From Streptomyces sp. SAI-127 (lineage in GTDB: Bacteria > Actinomycetota > Actinomycetes > Streptomycetales > Streptomycetaceae), in assembly GCF_029894425.1 (NCBI RefSeq), contig NZ_JARXYJ010000001.1, positions 1,116,001 to 1,180,000 of the forward strand: DNA of 64,000 nt, read 5' to 3'. Under the pieces are notes generated by a model that was given only the letters and a program-made list of their open reading frames with translations, did no database searches and was not told the origin of the DNA. The position numbers and the translations under genes were made by a program. This document shows positions 1 to 8,517 of the stretch, piece after piece. Each line of letters opens with the position of its first letter. Position 1 is the first letter of the stretch.

Positions 1-592
1 GGCGCGGGCCCGCCGACAGGCCGAGACGGAAGGGCTCCGCAATGTCGATTTCGTGCAGGGCGACGCCCAGGCCCATCCGTTCCCGGCGGAGTACTTCAGT
101 CTGGGCGTCAGTCGGTTCGGCACGATGTTCTTCTCCGACCCGGTGGTCGCGTTCGCCAACATCGGGCGATCCCTGCGACCGGGTGCGCGCTTCGTGCAGC
201 TGGTCTGGCAGGCCGCCGACCAGCAGGAGTGGCATACCGCGATCCGGGCGGCGCTCGCCGGCGAGCACGCGTCATCGGCGTCGGCCACTGCGGCCGACGA
301 CCCCTTCACTCTGGCCGATCCGGACGTCGTGGCCGAGGCCCTGACCTCGGCAGACTTCGCAGCGGTGGACGTCGTCGACGTACGCGAGCCCGTCCGGTAC
401 GGCCCGGATGCCGACCACGCGCGTGCTGCCGTACTCCAGCTGCGCATGGCGAGGGAATGGCTCGCCGATCTGGATGCCGGGTCCGCCGAGCGCGCCCTCG
501 ACCGGCTGTCCGCGACCCTCGACGCGCACGACACCGGCGACGGCGTGTGGTTCGACTCCCGCGCCTGGCTGGTCAGCGCGCACCGGCGTTGA
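1..592 (+). CDS. class I SAM-dependent methyltransferase, C-terminal part
   Basis: The reading frame is open from the first complete codon at position 2 to a TGA at 590-592, so the gene starts outside the window and about 196 residues are visible. The stretch QGDAQAHPF followed by GTMFFSDPVVAFANIGRSLR is the post-motif layout of a class I methyltransferase: an acidic motif II region, then a D-P-x-x-A-F helix and an R-P-G turn. The SAM-binding glycine loop lies upstream of the window. Substrate cannot be inferred. It converges on the GAF-ANTAR gene, whose end is 28 bp away. Confidence 0.7.
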   Translation, partial: ARARRQAETEGLRNVDFVQGDAQAHPFPAEYFSLGVSRFGTMFFSDPVVAFANIGRSLRPGARFVQLVWQAADQQEWHTAIRAALAGEHASSASATAADDPFTLADPDVVAEALTSADFAAVDVVDVREPVRYGPDADHARAAVLQLRMAREWLADLDAGSAERALDRLSATLDAHDTGDGVWFDSRAWLVSAHRR

Positions 593-619
593 CCGTCTGC
601 GAGCGACCAGTAGGAGCGG

Positions 620-1331
620 TCAGGCCTGGGCGGCGCGGTTGGTGCGGACCCGCTGGGCGACATCGCGCAGCTTGATGTTGTGCTGCTGCGAGATGCGGCG
701 CAGCACGTTGAAGGCGTCGTCCTCACTCAGCTTGTGCCGTTCCATCAGGATGCCCATGGCCTCACCGATGGCGTGCCGGGTCTTCATGGCGTCCTCGAGC
801 TGGTCGATGGTGCGGGCGTCGGCCAGGGCGACGGCGGCGTGCGAGGCCAGCATCCAGCCGGCGGTCTCGATGTCCTTGCCGAAGGCGCCGGGGCGGCGGG
901 AGTACAGGTTCAGCGCGCCGAAGTCCTCGTCGTGGGTGTAGAGCAGCACCCCGGTCATGCTGCCGATACCCAGGTCGCGAGCCGCAGCGGCGAAACCGCG
1001 GCCAGGCCGGCTGAGGCTCGGTGATGTCCGCGATCCGGAACACGCGCTCGTCGTTCCCGCCGGTGGCTCGGGCGGCGAGATCGAAGCACGGGCCCTCTGC
1101 CAGCTCACCCTGCAGCTGGTCGGATGCCTCCACCACGTCGCCGCACGAGGACAGCGTGACCGCCCGGCCCTTGCGGACCGCCAGGATCCCGGCCGCGTCA
1201 CAGCCGTCCACCAGTCGCACCGCCGAGGCCGCGATCTCGTCCAGCGTCCCCTGCACCGACTCCTGCGCCAGCAACGTCCGCGCAAGCTGGGCCATCGCCT
1301 CGGCGAATTCTCGCCACTCCACCGCCACCAC
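620..1331 (-). pseudogene. GAF and ANTAR domain regulator, interrupted by a 1-base frameshift
   Basis: Two overlapping minus-strand frames together give one protein. The first (from a GTG at 1331) carries the GAF start, ending in FRIADITEPQPAWPRF. The second, from about 995 down to 620, continues FAAAARDLGIGSMTGVLLY, completes the GAF domain and ends with an ANTAR domain (AIGEAMGILMERHKLSEDDAF). The frames join if one base is removed from the A-run at 993-995, giving a normal protein of about 236 residues. ANTAR domains bind paired RNA hairpins and act in antitermination; with GAF they form one-component sensors common in actinomycetes. The shift may be a true mutation or a sequencing error; as read, the RNA-binding part would not be made with the GAF start. 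Confidence 0.8.
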
Positions 1332-1622
1332 CCACCTCGCCCACCGGTTCGCCCACCCTACCGCCGCCCCGCCCCCACCATCGGTCGAACCGGCCTCGCC
1401 GGGCCATGCCCCGGCGTGAGCAGCATGACAGGCTCACCTGAGCGCGGCCTCTCCGGCTCGTTGGCAGAACCGGAGAAGCCTGGCCGGAGCGGCCCCCATG
1501 GGGTACGCCGCCACACCGGCCTGCCCTTCAAGTCCCCAGCCCTGACCGCGCTACTCCTGCGCAATCCGGTGCTTGCATGCCGTGACGGAGGTGGGCCGAC
1601 ACCACCGGCCGTGGTCAACGTT
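1332..1622. other. intergenic region, no gene recognised
   Basis: This stretch of about 290 bp lies between the start of the GAF-ANTAR gene and the end of the MDR oxidoreductase gene, both on the minus strand. Frames running through it have no family features. The only structure noticed is a short dyad near 1453-1490, with CTCCGG pairing with CCGGAG, which could help end the oxidoreductase transcript. Confidence 0.4.
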
Positions 1623-2633
1623 TCAACGGTCCTCGTGTCGGACGCGGACGACGAGCTTGCCGGTGGCGCGGTCGTGTTCCATGTCGTCATGGGCCCTCGG
1701 CACCTGCTCCAGGCCTTCGTAGACGCGGTCCACGGGAAAGGCCAGCCGGCCGGTGGCGACGGCGTCGAGGATCTCCTGGAAGGCCTCCCGAGGCAGGTCT
1801 GCGGCGTCCCCGAAGTAGCCCGCGAGCCGTACGCCCCTCGGCAGGTACTCGTTCGGGGAGAAGTCCCGCACCGTCCACTGGTTGGAGAGACTGCCACCGA
1901 AGCAGGCCGTGCCGTGCACGCGTACCGCGCGCAGAGTGTCGGGCAGGGTCGGTGTGCCGACCAGGTCGAGGGCGGCGTCGACGCCGTGCGGGTACAGCTC
2001 GCGTACGGCGGGCGCGACCTCGCCGGTGTCGAGGAGGGGGTGGTCGACACCGCGCTCCGACAGGAGCGTGAGGCGGTCGGCACGCCGGGTGGTGGACAGC
2101 ACGGTGGCGCCGCGCCAGATGGCGAGGGCGGCGGCTGCCAGGCCGACCGAGGAGGTGCCGCCGCGGATCAGCACGGACTGGCCGGGCTGCAGGTCCAGGC
2201 CGATGGTGAGCGAGCCGTAGGCGGTCTGCACCATCTCCGGCAGGGCGCCCAGCACCTCCCAGGGCAGGTCGGTGTCGACGGGGATGACCTGGGACAGCGG
2301 CACCGAGGTGTACTCGGCGTAGCCGCCGTCGTAGGTGCGCCCCATGTCCCCCATCATCGCCACGACCTTCTGCCCGGGAGCCAGCCCACTGCCGGCCGGG
2401 GCCGCATCGACCGTACCGACGGCCTCGATGCCCGGCACCCGGGGAAAGCCGACACCCACGCTCAGGCCCAGCCGAAGCTTCAGCTCCGAGCGGTTGAGGC
2501 CGAACGCCTCGACGCGGATCCGAACCCAGCCGTCCCTTTCGGCCGGGAGCGGGAGCGTGGTCAGCCGCAGGTTGTCCACGGGGCCGGGAGCGGAGAGCCG
2601 GACGGCGCGCATGGTGCTCGGCGAAGACGACAT
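1623..2633 (-). CDS. zinc-type alcohol dehydrogenase-like (MDR) oxidoreductase
   Basis: This 336-residue protein has the medium-chain dehydrogenase/reductase layout. An N-terminal GroES-like domain (residues about 10-130, with [11 protein letters not shown] and the PGIEAVG turn) is followed by a Rossmann domain around residues 140-280, whose nucleotide loop reads [15 protein letters not shown]. The catalytic and structural zinc cysteines of true alcohol dehydrogenases are absent, which points to the quinone oxidoreductase/enoyl reductase branch using NADPH. The substrate is unknown. The ATG at 2633 is preceded by a weak AAAGCAGG site. Next upstream on the same strand is the regulator relic, which gives no functional clue. 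Confidence 0.85.
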   Translation of the reverse strand: MSSSPSTMRAVRLSAPGPVDNLRLTTLPLPAERDGWVRIRVEAFGLNRSELKLRLGLSVGVGFPRVPGIEAVGTVDAAPAGSGLAPGQKVVAMMGDMGRTYDGGYAEYTSVPLSQVIPVDTDLPWEVLGALPEMVQTAYGSLTIGLDLQPGQSVLIRGGTSSVGLAAAALAIWRGATVLSTTRRADRLTLLSERGVDHPLLDTGEVAPAVRELYPHGVDAALDLVGTPTLPDTLRAVRVHGTACFGGSLSNQWTVRDFSPNEYLPRGVRLAGYFGDAADLPREAFQEILDAVATGRLAFPVDRVYEGLEQVPRAHDDMEHDRATGKLVVRVRHEDR

Positions 2634-2700
2634 GAGCCTGCTTTCTACCCCGGGGGCGGGAGCGTCGGTCGGCGGTCGTCAACGTGCGGCCGCTGCGGGT

Positions 2701-3255
2701 TCATTCCCGACTCGTCCCGGATCTCCGCCGGGAGGTCGTCATGCCCAGGTGGTCATCGCGTCCGGTCCCCCACGAGGTGAGGATGCGCAAGGCGTCGCAG
2801 GAGGGCGTGCCGGGTTCGGCGGTCAGGATCATCAGGCGTTGTCCGGAGCCGTCGGGGGCGGCCCAGGTGTCGCAGTCGAGGGTGAGGTCGCCCACCGTGT
2901 GGTGGCGGTAGTGCTTGGTGCCGTAACTGGCGCTGTTGACCCGGTGTTCGGCCCACCACGTGCGGAAGTCGGGGTCCTGGACGGACAGTTCGCCGACGAG
3001 CTGAGCGAGGTCGGGATCGTCGGGATCGGCCGCGGCCTCCATGCGCAGCGCGGCGACGGCTTCCCTGGCGTCGTGGGCCCAGTCCTGGTGCGGCTGCCGG
3101 ACCACCGGGTGCGTGAACGCCAGCCGCAGGTAGTTGCGCCGATGGGCCGGGAGGGCGGCGAAGTCGGTGTAGAGGGCCGCGGCGGCGGGGTTCCAGGCCA
3201 GGATGTCTTCCGTGTAGGAGGGCATCTGTTCGATCCGGATGTTCTTCGCCCGCGC
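2701..3255 (-). pseudogene. relic of a MmyB-type XRE-family transcription regulator (ligand-binding half only)
   Basis: The frame encodes the MmyB-like ligand-binding region typical of a large actinobacterial XRE regulator family: DILAWNPAAAALYTDF, WWAEHRV, the H-x-x-V-G-D-L-T-L-D segment, and LTAEPGTPSCDALRIL near the end. Intact members begin with a helix-turn-helix domain of about 80 residues. Here the family match stops at about 3255, and upstream codons to the next possible start (3339) look unrelated, so the DNA-binding half is lost. Without it the product could not act as a normal repressor. These regulators usually sit next to the oxidoreductase they control, and an MDR oxidoreductase does lie directly downstream. 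Confidence 0.75.
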
Positions 3256-3509
3256 CGGCTGTGCATCGGAGATCGCTTTATGAGGATTCGACAACGCCGT
3301 CGGAACAAGCGAGGGGGATAACTCCGCTTTGCGTCGCACGAGTTGTCAGGCTGTGGCCAAAGCCTGTGCACTCGGCCCTTTTTGACCAGCGCCACCCCGG
3401 GCGCCGGGGAGTGCCGACTCGGCGGTCACGCGCTCGGCCGATTCCCTGACCGCGTGCACGGGCTGCGTTACGCTCATCACCCGCTGGGGGGAACTGGCGT
3501 GCATCGAAC

Positions 3510-5288
3510 GTGACTTCGGGGGATTCCTTGTCGGGACAGCGGCCGGCCTCGGCGGACGACGCGGCTGCCGCACTGCGGCAGACCGGTGCCTTACCACTGC
3601 GCCTCGGCGACCCGAGGCGCGTCGGACCCTACGCGCCGGTTGCCCTGCTCGGCAGTGGTGGCATGGGGCGGGTGTATCTGGCGCGTCCCGCGGACGACAG
3701 CCCGGGCCTGGTCGCGGTGAAGGTGATCAGGCCGGAGTACGCGGAGGATCACCGGTTCCGGCGCCGGTTCGAGCGCGAGGCGTCCGTGCACGCCCGCCTT
3801 CGTACCCTGCACGCACCCCGACTGTGCGGCACGGGCTTCGAGGACGAGTTGCTGTGGATGGCCACGGAGTACCTTCCCGGCTTCGATCTGGCGGAAGCCG
3901 TGAAGGCGTACGGTGCCCTGGAGACGGCGGCGGTCTGGCGGCTGGTGGCGGAGCTCGGGCAGGCACTCGCGGGCCTCGCCGTCGAGGAGATCGTGCACCG
4001 GGACCTGAAGCCGTCCAACGTGCTGCTGTCCGTCCGGGGCGCGCATGTGATCGACTTCGGTATTTCCAAGGCCGCCGACGCGAGCGCGATCACCGGCACG
4101 GGCAACCGGGTGGGGACCCCGGCCTACATGTCGCCCGAGCATCTGCGAGAGGGCCTGTCCGACACGGCGTCGGACGTGTTCTCGCTGGCCGGGACACTCG
4201 TCTACGCGGCAACGGGGCGTGCGCCGTTCGGCGACGGCACCGGGGTCGACGTGATGCACCGGGTGGCCTACGAGGACCCGAACCCCGAGGTGGTCGCTGA
4301 GATCGCGGAGGCGGACGCAGAGCTCGGTTCGCTGCTGACCGCCTGCCTGGACAAGGAGCCCGCGCGTCGGCCCACTCCACAGGAGCTGATCGACGCCGCG
4401 GGCTTACGCCCTGTGCTGTCGACCTGGCCGGAGCCGCTGGGCGGCAAGGTGCTCGCCCGGCAGCAGGCGTACGAGGCCCTGCACCAACTGCCCGTCGAGG
4501 CGATGAGCCGTCTCCGGTCGCCGGGCGACCTGCCGCTGCCCCCGTCCGCGCGGGTGCCCGAGGGCCCTCCGCCCGCTCCGCAGTCATCGGAGAAGGACGA
4601 AAGCTCCGTGGCCGCGCCCCCGCCCGGACGGCCGGGCCCGGCGGACGCCCCTGTCCGCAGCCGTAGGAGATGGTTATTGGTCGCCGTCGCGGGCATCGCG
4701 ATCTGTGTCGTGGCCGGCGTGGCTTTACTGCTCATCCGTCAGGATCCCCCCGCGGCCGCATCCCCGAAAGCCGGTGCCACCAGCGCAGACGGCACCGGCC
4801 CCCGCGACGCCTCCAGCGGTTCGGTGTCGCCGAGTACGAGTGGACAGACCCGCCCGGACGTCGACGGCGCCGTCGAGGAGGACCGCGACGCCGAGGCGGG
4901 AACCACCTCGACGGAGCCCGAGGCCTCGGGCTCCGTCGGCGACCAGGACGACAACGCAGTGCCCCCCGGTGACACTCCGTCCACCGCGCCGACCCCCACG
5001 CCGTCCGCCGACAGCCCGTCCGCCGGGACCGACACCGCGCCCTGGCTCGCGGAGTGCACGTACTACACCGGCAACGGACGCACCGGCCTCGGCGACAGCG
5101 GCAAACGCGTCCAGCAGGTGCAGTGCATGCTCACGGAGCGCGGGTACAGCGTGGGAAGCGCCGGTGTGGACGGTGAGTTCGGGTCGGGCACGGAGACCGC
5201 GGTCCAGGCCTTCCAGAGCGAGCGGGGGCTGGACGCCGACGGCGTCGTCGGGCACGACACCTGGGTGGCCCTGCGCAGCGCCGAGTGA
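3510..5288 (+). CDS. transmembrane Ser/Thr protein kinase with C-terminal peptidoglycan-binding domain
   Basis: This 592-residue kinase has its catalytic domain at about 38-300: glycine loop LLGSGGMGRVYLA, Lys71, HRDLKPSN with Asp165, DFG at 182-184 and AYMSPE. A Pro-rich linker leads to one membrane helix at about 388-410, then an external Thr/Ser/Pro-rich stalk and a peptidoglycan_binding_1 domain (about 528-590, GVDGEFGSGTETAVQAFQ). It is therefore a PknB-like wall sensor that uses a PG-binding-1 fold instead of PASTA repeats. The GTG at 3510 is the longest start; an in-frame TTG at 3528 has a closer GGGGGA ribosome site and may be the real one. It converges on the FG-GAP gene. Confidence 0.9.
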   Translation: MTSGDSLSGQRPASADDAAAALRQTGALPLRLGDPRRVGPYAPVALLGSGGMGRVYLARPADDSPGLVAVKVIRPEYAEDHRFRRRFEREASVHARLRTLHAPRLCGTGFEDELLWMATEYLPGFDLAEAVKAYGALETAAVWRLVAELGQALAGLAVEEIVHRDLKPSNVLLSVRGAHVIDFGISKAADASAITGTGNRVGTPAYMSPEHLREGLSDTASDVFSLAGTLVYAATGRAPFGDGTGVDVMHRVAYEDPNPEVVAEIAEADAELGSLLTACLDKEPARRPTPQELIDAAGLRPVLSTWPEPLGGKVLARQQAYEALHQLPVEAMSRLRSPGDLPLPPSARVPEGPPPAPQSSEKDESSVAAPPPGRPGPADAPVRSRRRWLLVAVAGIAICVVAGVALLLIRQDPPAAASPKAGATSADGTGPRDASSGSVSPSTSGQTRPDVDGAVEEDRDAEAGTTSTEPEASGSVGDQDDNAVPPGDTPSTAPTPTPSADSPSAGTDTAPWLAECTYYTGNGRTGLGDSGKRVQQVQCMLTERGYSVGSAGVDGEFGSGTETAVQAFQSERGLDADGVVGHDTWVALRSAE

Positions 5289-5319
5289 CGACCCCTGACC
5301 AACGGTCGACGCGCCGCGC

Positions 5320-6834
5320 TCACTCGTCGATCACCGAACCGAAGTGGGCACCGTGAGCGCTAGCGCCGAGGGCGGCGGCGCCGTAGGAACGGGAACCGTC
5401 GGCGAGCAGCCCGTTGCCGCTCGCGGGCAGCAGCCACACCGCGCCGTCGCCGGCGTTCTCGTCGGGCGCGGCGGCCACCAGCTCGGCCCGGCCGTCGCCG
5501 TCGGTGTCGATCAGCCGCACCTGGGCGCCCCAGCCGTCACCGGCCTCGGCGGCTCCGGGGATGCCCGGGGTGTTCTGGTCGAAGGACTGGGCGCCGGTGC
5601 CGGTCAGGCCCTCCTGCGCGCCACGCAGCAGCCACACCGCGCCGGCAGCGGCTTCGCCGTCCGCGTCCTCGCCGGGCGCGCCGACCGCCACGTCGGCGAA
5701 ACCGTCACCGTCGACGTCCGCGACGGAGAGGTCGTTGCCCCAGGAATCGTCCCCCTCCCCCGCTCCGGGCACGCCCGGGGAGTTCTGCGACCACCACTGC
5801 GGGGCGGTGCCGGGACCCTCCGTGCCGGCGGGCCCGTCCTCGCCGCCGTAGTAGACGCCGACCAGCCCGCCGGGCGCGTCAGCGTCCCCTGCCGCCTCGT
5901 CCACGGCGCTGAGCTGGCCGACGACGAGATCGTCGTAGCCGTCGCCGTTGATGTCGCCGGAGGCGGTGCCCAGGCCGCCGTGCAGGTCGCGCCCGTAGCT
6001 CAGGCCTTCGGCGCCACCCGCGTAGTAGGCGGACCAGCCCTTGGTGTAGTCGTCATCGGGGCTGTAGCCGGAGACGACGAGGTCGGCGAAGCCGTCGCGG
6101 TCGTAGTCGCCGGTGGTCAGGTAGGCGGCCTGCAGCGTGTGGCCGGTGGAGTGCGGGGTGCCGACCTGGCGCAGGACGCCGGCGTGGTACGTGAAGACGT
6201 GCAGGCCCGCCTTCTGGTCCAGGACGACGAGCTGGTCGCCGTCGATGTCCCCGGTGAACCGGGCGGCGGCCACCGCATGGCCGAACCGTGCGCCCTCGGC
6301 GGGCGTGGCGGCGGCGACGGTCGCGGTGCGCCCGGTGTCGAGGCCGCTCGCGGAGCCGTAGACGACGGTCACCCGGCCCGCGTCCTCGACGGCGCCCTCG
6401 TCCTCGCCGGGCGTGCCGATGACGGCGTCGTCGTAGCCGTCGCCGTCCAGGTCGCCGGTCGCGACCGCCTGTCCGAAGTGGTCCCCGGTCTCGGAGGTGC
6501 CGGGCACGCCCTTGGTCGACTGGCTGACGAGCTGGACCCGGCCCGTGGGCACGGTGTTGTTGGTGCCGATGCCGTTGGGAGCGCCGTACTGCACGGTGAC
6601 GTATCCGGCGCCCTCCTTGCCGTCGACCGTGCCCTCCGGGACGCCGGTGAGGAGGTCGCCGTAGCCGTCGCCGTCGAAGTCGCTGTTGCGGTCGGCGGCG
6701 GAGGTGCCGCCCGGGACGCCCGCGAACGCGGTCGGTGCGGCCAGGATGCCCGCTCCCGCCAGCAGCAGGAAGGAGGCCGCTGCGACGGCGGCCGAGCCTG
6801 CGGTACGTCGCTTGGTGCGCGTGGTGATGCTCAT
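5320..6834 (-). CDS. secreted FG-GAP (integrin-alpha-like) repeat protein
   Basis: This 504-residue exported protein has a Sec signal peptide at residues 1-34 (MSITTRTKRR start, hydrophobic AAVAAASFLLLAGAGILAA, AFA cleavage region). The rest is a series of FG-GAP repeats built around calcium-binding D-x-D-G-D-G-Y/F motifs, for example DFDGDGYGDLL, DLDGDGYDDAVIG, DINGDGYDDLVVG and DVDGDGFADVAVG, predicting a seven-bladed beta-propeller. Such proteins are abundant in Streptomyces and usually bind cell-surface or extracellular ligands; no enzymatic domain is seen. The ATG at 6834 is chosen over longer frames because it has a GGGGGA ribosome site and begins a proper signal peptide. Confidence 0.88.
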   Translation of the reverse strand: MSITTRTKRRTAGSAAVAAASFLLLAGAGILAAPTAFAGVPGGTSAADRNSDFDGDGYGDLLTGVPEGTVDGKEGAGYVTVQYGAPNGIGTNNTVPTGRVQLVSQSTKGVPGTSETGDHFGQAVATGDLDGDGYDDAVIGTPGEDEGAVEDAGRVTVVYGSASGLDTGRTATVAAATPAEGARFGHAVAAARFTGDIDGDQLVVLDQKAGLHVFTYHAGVLRQVGTPHSTGHTLQAAYLTTGDYDRDGFADLVVSGYSPDDDYTKGWSAYYAGGAEGLSYGRDLHGGLGTASGDINGDGYDDLVVGQLSAVDEAAGDADAPGGLVGVYYGGEDGPAGTEGPGTAPQWWSQNSPGVPGAGEGDDSWGNDLSVADVDGDGFADVAVGAPGEDADGEAAAGAVWLLRGAQEGLTGTGAQSFDQNTPGIPGAAEAGDGWGAQVRLIDTDGDGRAELVAAAPDENAGDGAVWLLPASGNGLLADGSRSYGAAALGASAHGAHFGSVIDE

Positions 6835-7015
6835 GTCTGGTCCCCCCGTGGGATGTTGATGGTCTGTCAGGCGGCTGGTCCGGCCGACTGGTCTTGGTGC
6901 AACGCAGGGTTCGACACGACGAGCCCGGAACAAGTTGTGGGGCCCGGGCGTGCTGTGACACCCCAGTGACATCCGTTGCCGCACCACGACACCCGGGGCC
7001 CCGGAACCCGCGGGA

Positions 7016-7441
7016 TCAGTGCACCGGCTCGCCGATGCCCAGCAGGTTGCCCTCGCTGTCACGGAACCAGGCGGCGCGCTCTCCTCGGGCGTTCTTGCTC
7101 GGGTAGTTGCCGTCGATGTCGGCGATGCCGTTCTCCGTGCGGAAGCCCGGGAGGTCGACCTCCTCGAAGACGACGCCACGCTGCCGCAGCTGGGAGACCA
7201 CGGTCTCGATGTCGTCCACCTCCCATCCCATCTGGGTGAAGGTGCCGGGCGAGGACCCTGCCGACCGGAAGAGGGCGAAGTCCGTGCCCCCGCAGCGGTA
7301 CAGCAGTCCGCCGGGGCGTTCGTCGACGGGCTCGAGACCCAGCTGCTCGGCGTAGAAGCGCCGGGCCCGGTCCAGGTCCTGGGCGGGAAGCCTGGTCGCC
7401 ACGCGACCCCGGGCCAGAATGTTCCTGTCGTCTGCGGTCAT
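7016..7441 (-). CDS. VOC-family (glyoxalase/bleomycin resistance/dioxygenase fold) protein
   Basis: This 141-residue protein has two beta-alpha-beta-beta-beta modules: LPAQDLDRARRFYAEQLGL in the first and FRDSEGNLLGI in the second, which is the usual end of a VOC monomer. The probable ligand-loop sequence GGLLYRCGGTDFALF is present. Members act as isomerases, lyases or drug-binding proteins, and no feature here narrows the role. The GGAGG ribosome site sits almost against the ATG (1 base away), which is odd, but no better internal start is evident. Its neighbour upstream is the expansin-like gene on the same strand. Confidence 0.8.
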   Translation of the reverse strand: MTADDRNILARGRVATRLPAQDLDRARRFYAEQLGLEPVDERPGGLLYRCGGTDFALFRSAGSSPGTFTQMGWEVDDIETVVSQLRQRGVVFEEVDLPGFRTENGIADIDGNYPSKNARGERAAWFRDSEGNLLGIGEPVH

Positions 7442-7508
7442 ACCTCCACTGTGCGCCGGTTCGCCGTTGTGTGCCGGGCGCGCCGGAAGCGAGCTGTTGA
7501 ACTGGCGG

Positions 7509-8462
7509 TCAGTGCTGGGCGAACTGGACCCGGGTCGGCTGCACGACGTCGGGCTTCACGCCGATACCGGCTATTTCCAGTCGCTCGCCGTAGATGTCGG
7601 TGATCCTGATCGCGCCACCGCATCCGCTGCCCTGCTCGGAAAGGAAGTAGTTGTAATCCGTGCGGGGCAACTCCTTCCAGCCGGCGGCGGTTTCGACTTC
7701 CAGTCGGGCCAGCGGGTTGCGGTGGCCGATCGCCTGGACACCACACCAGTAGCGGCTCGATCCGGTCTTGTACCGGATCGAGACCGTGTCGGAGGTGCTG
7801 GGGCTCAGCAGGCTCCAGGTGATGGGGATCCGGCCCTGCACGGGGGCGGCGAGTTTCGCGAACGCCTGGGGGCTGAGGTCGAGCTGGCCGGGTGCGCAGG
7901 GCAGCGGGCACTCGTTGGTGATACGGACCGTGACGGAGGCGCCGCTCCCGGCCCGGACGCGGATGTACGCCCCGCACGCCTTGGACGTCTCGTAGTCGGT
8001 GTGGTTCATCGCCGCGGTCATGACGTCGGCGGTGGGGCCGTACAGGCAGGCGCCGTCGCCGTTGCCCACGTCGTAGAAGGTGGCCACTCCCTCGTAGGAG
8101 ACGCCCGGTTTGATCCGGCCGGTCAGCGATGCCGAAGCGGACACCTTCCGCGCCGGGCGCGAGGCCGGCGGCGTCGACGGCCGGGGCGACGCGGTGCTCG
8201 CGGTGGCCTTCGGGCTGCTTGTGCGGGCCGACGCCGAAGGGGATGCCGAGGCGGGCTTCGGGTCCCGCGTCGCCGGGGTGGGCGTGCCACGGGTGGCGGC
8301 GACGGCCGTGGCCGCAGCTGAGTCGGCGGCGTCGGTCTCGTGGTCGGGACCGAAGGTGACGATCAGTACGGCCACGAGCGCGACGACGGCGGCCGCGGCC
8401 GCCGAGACGAGGGCCGTGCGCCGCCTGCCCGACGAAGAGGAACGATGCGAACGAGATGCCAC
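7509..8462 (-). CDS. secreted expansin-like protein (double-psi beta-barrel plus CBM63-type domain)
   Basis: The product (317 residues from the GTG at 8462) has a basic N-terminus, one hydrophobic anchor or signal helix (ALVSAAAAAVVALVAVLIV), a Ser/Thr/Pro/Ala-rich linker to about residue 110, then a double-psi beta-barrel beginning GVSYEGVATFYDVGNGDGAC. The motif NECPLPCAPGQLDLSPQAF holds the conserved Asp of bacterial expansins, and the C-terminal ~90 residues fit the cellulose-binding expansin domain. Bacterial expansins loosen plant cell walls without hydrolysis, which matches the hemicellulase loci in this window. A TTG at 8489 would add 9 residues, but its GGAGG lies too close; the GTG has AAGGA at 8 bases. 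Confidence 0.85.
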   Translation of the reverse strand: MASRSHRSSSSGRRRTALVSAAAAAVVALVAVLIVTFGPDHETDAADSAAATAVAATRGTPTPATRDPKPASASPSASARTSSPKATASTASPRPSTPPASRPARKVSASASLTGRIKPGVSYEGVATFYDVGNGDGACLYGPTADVMTAAMNHTDYETSKACGAYIRVRAGSGASVTVRITNECPLPCAPGQLDLSPQAFAKLAAPVQGRIPITWSLLSPSTSDTVSIRYKTGSSRYWCGVQAIGHRNPLARLEVETAAGWKELPRTDYNYFLSEQGSGCGGAIRITDIYGERLEIAGIGVKPDVVQPTRVQFAQH

Positions 8463-8517
8463 TGGTGCGTCCTTCGGTGATCCGTGCAAGCCTCCGGCGG
8501 AGGGTGCTTCCGACTCG

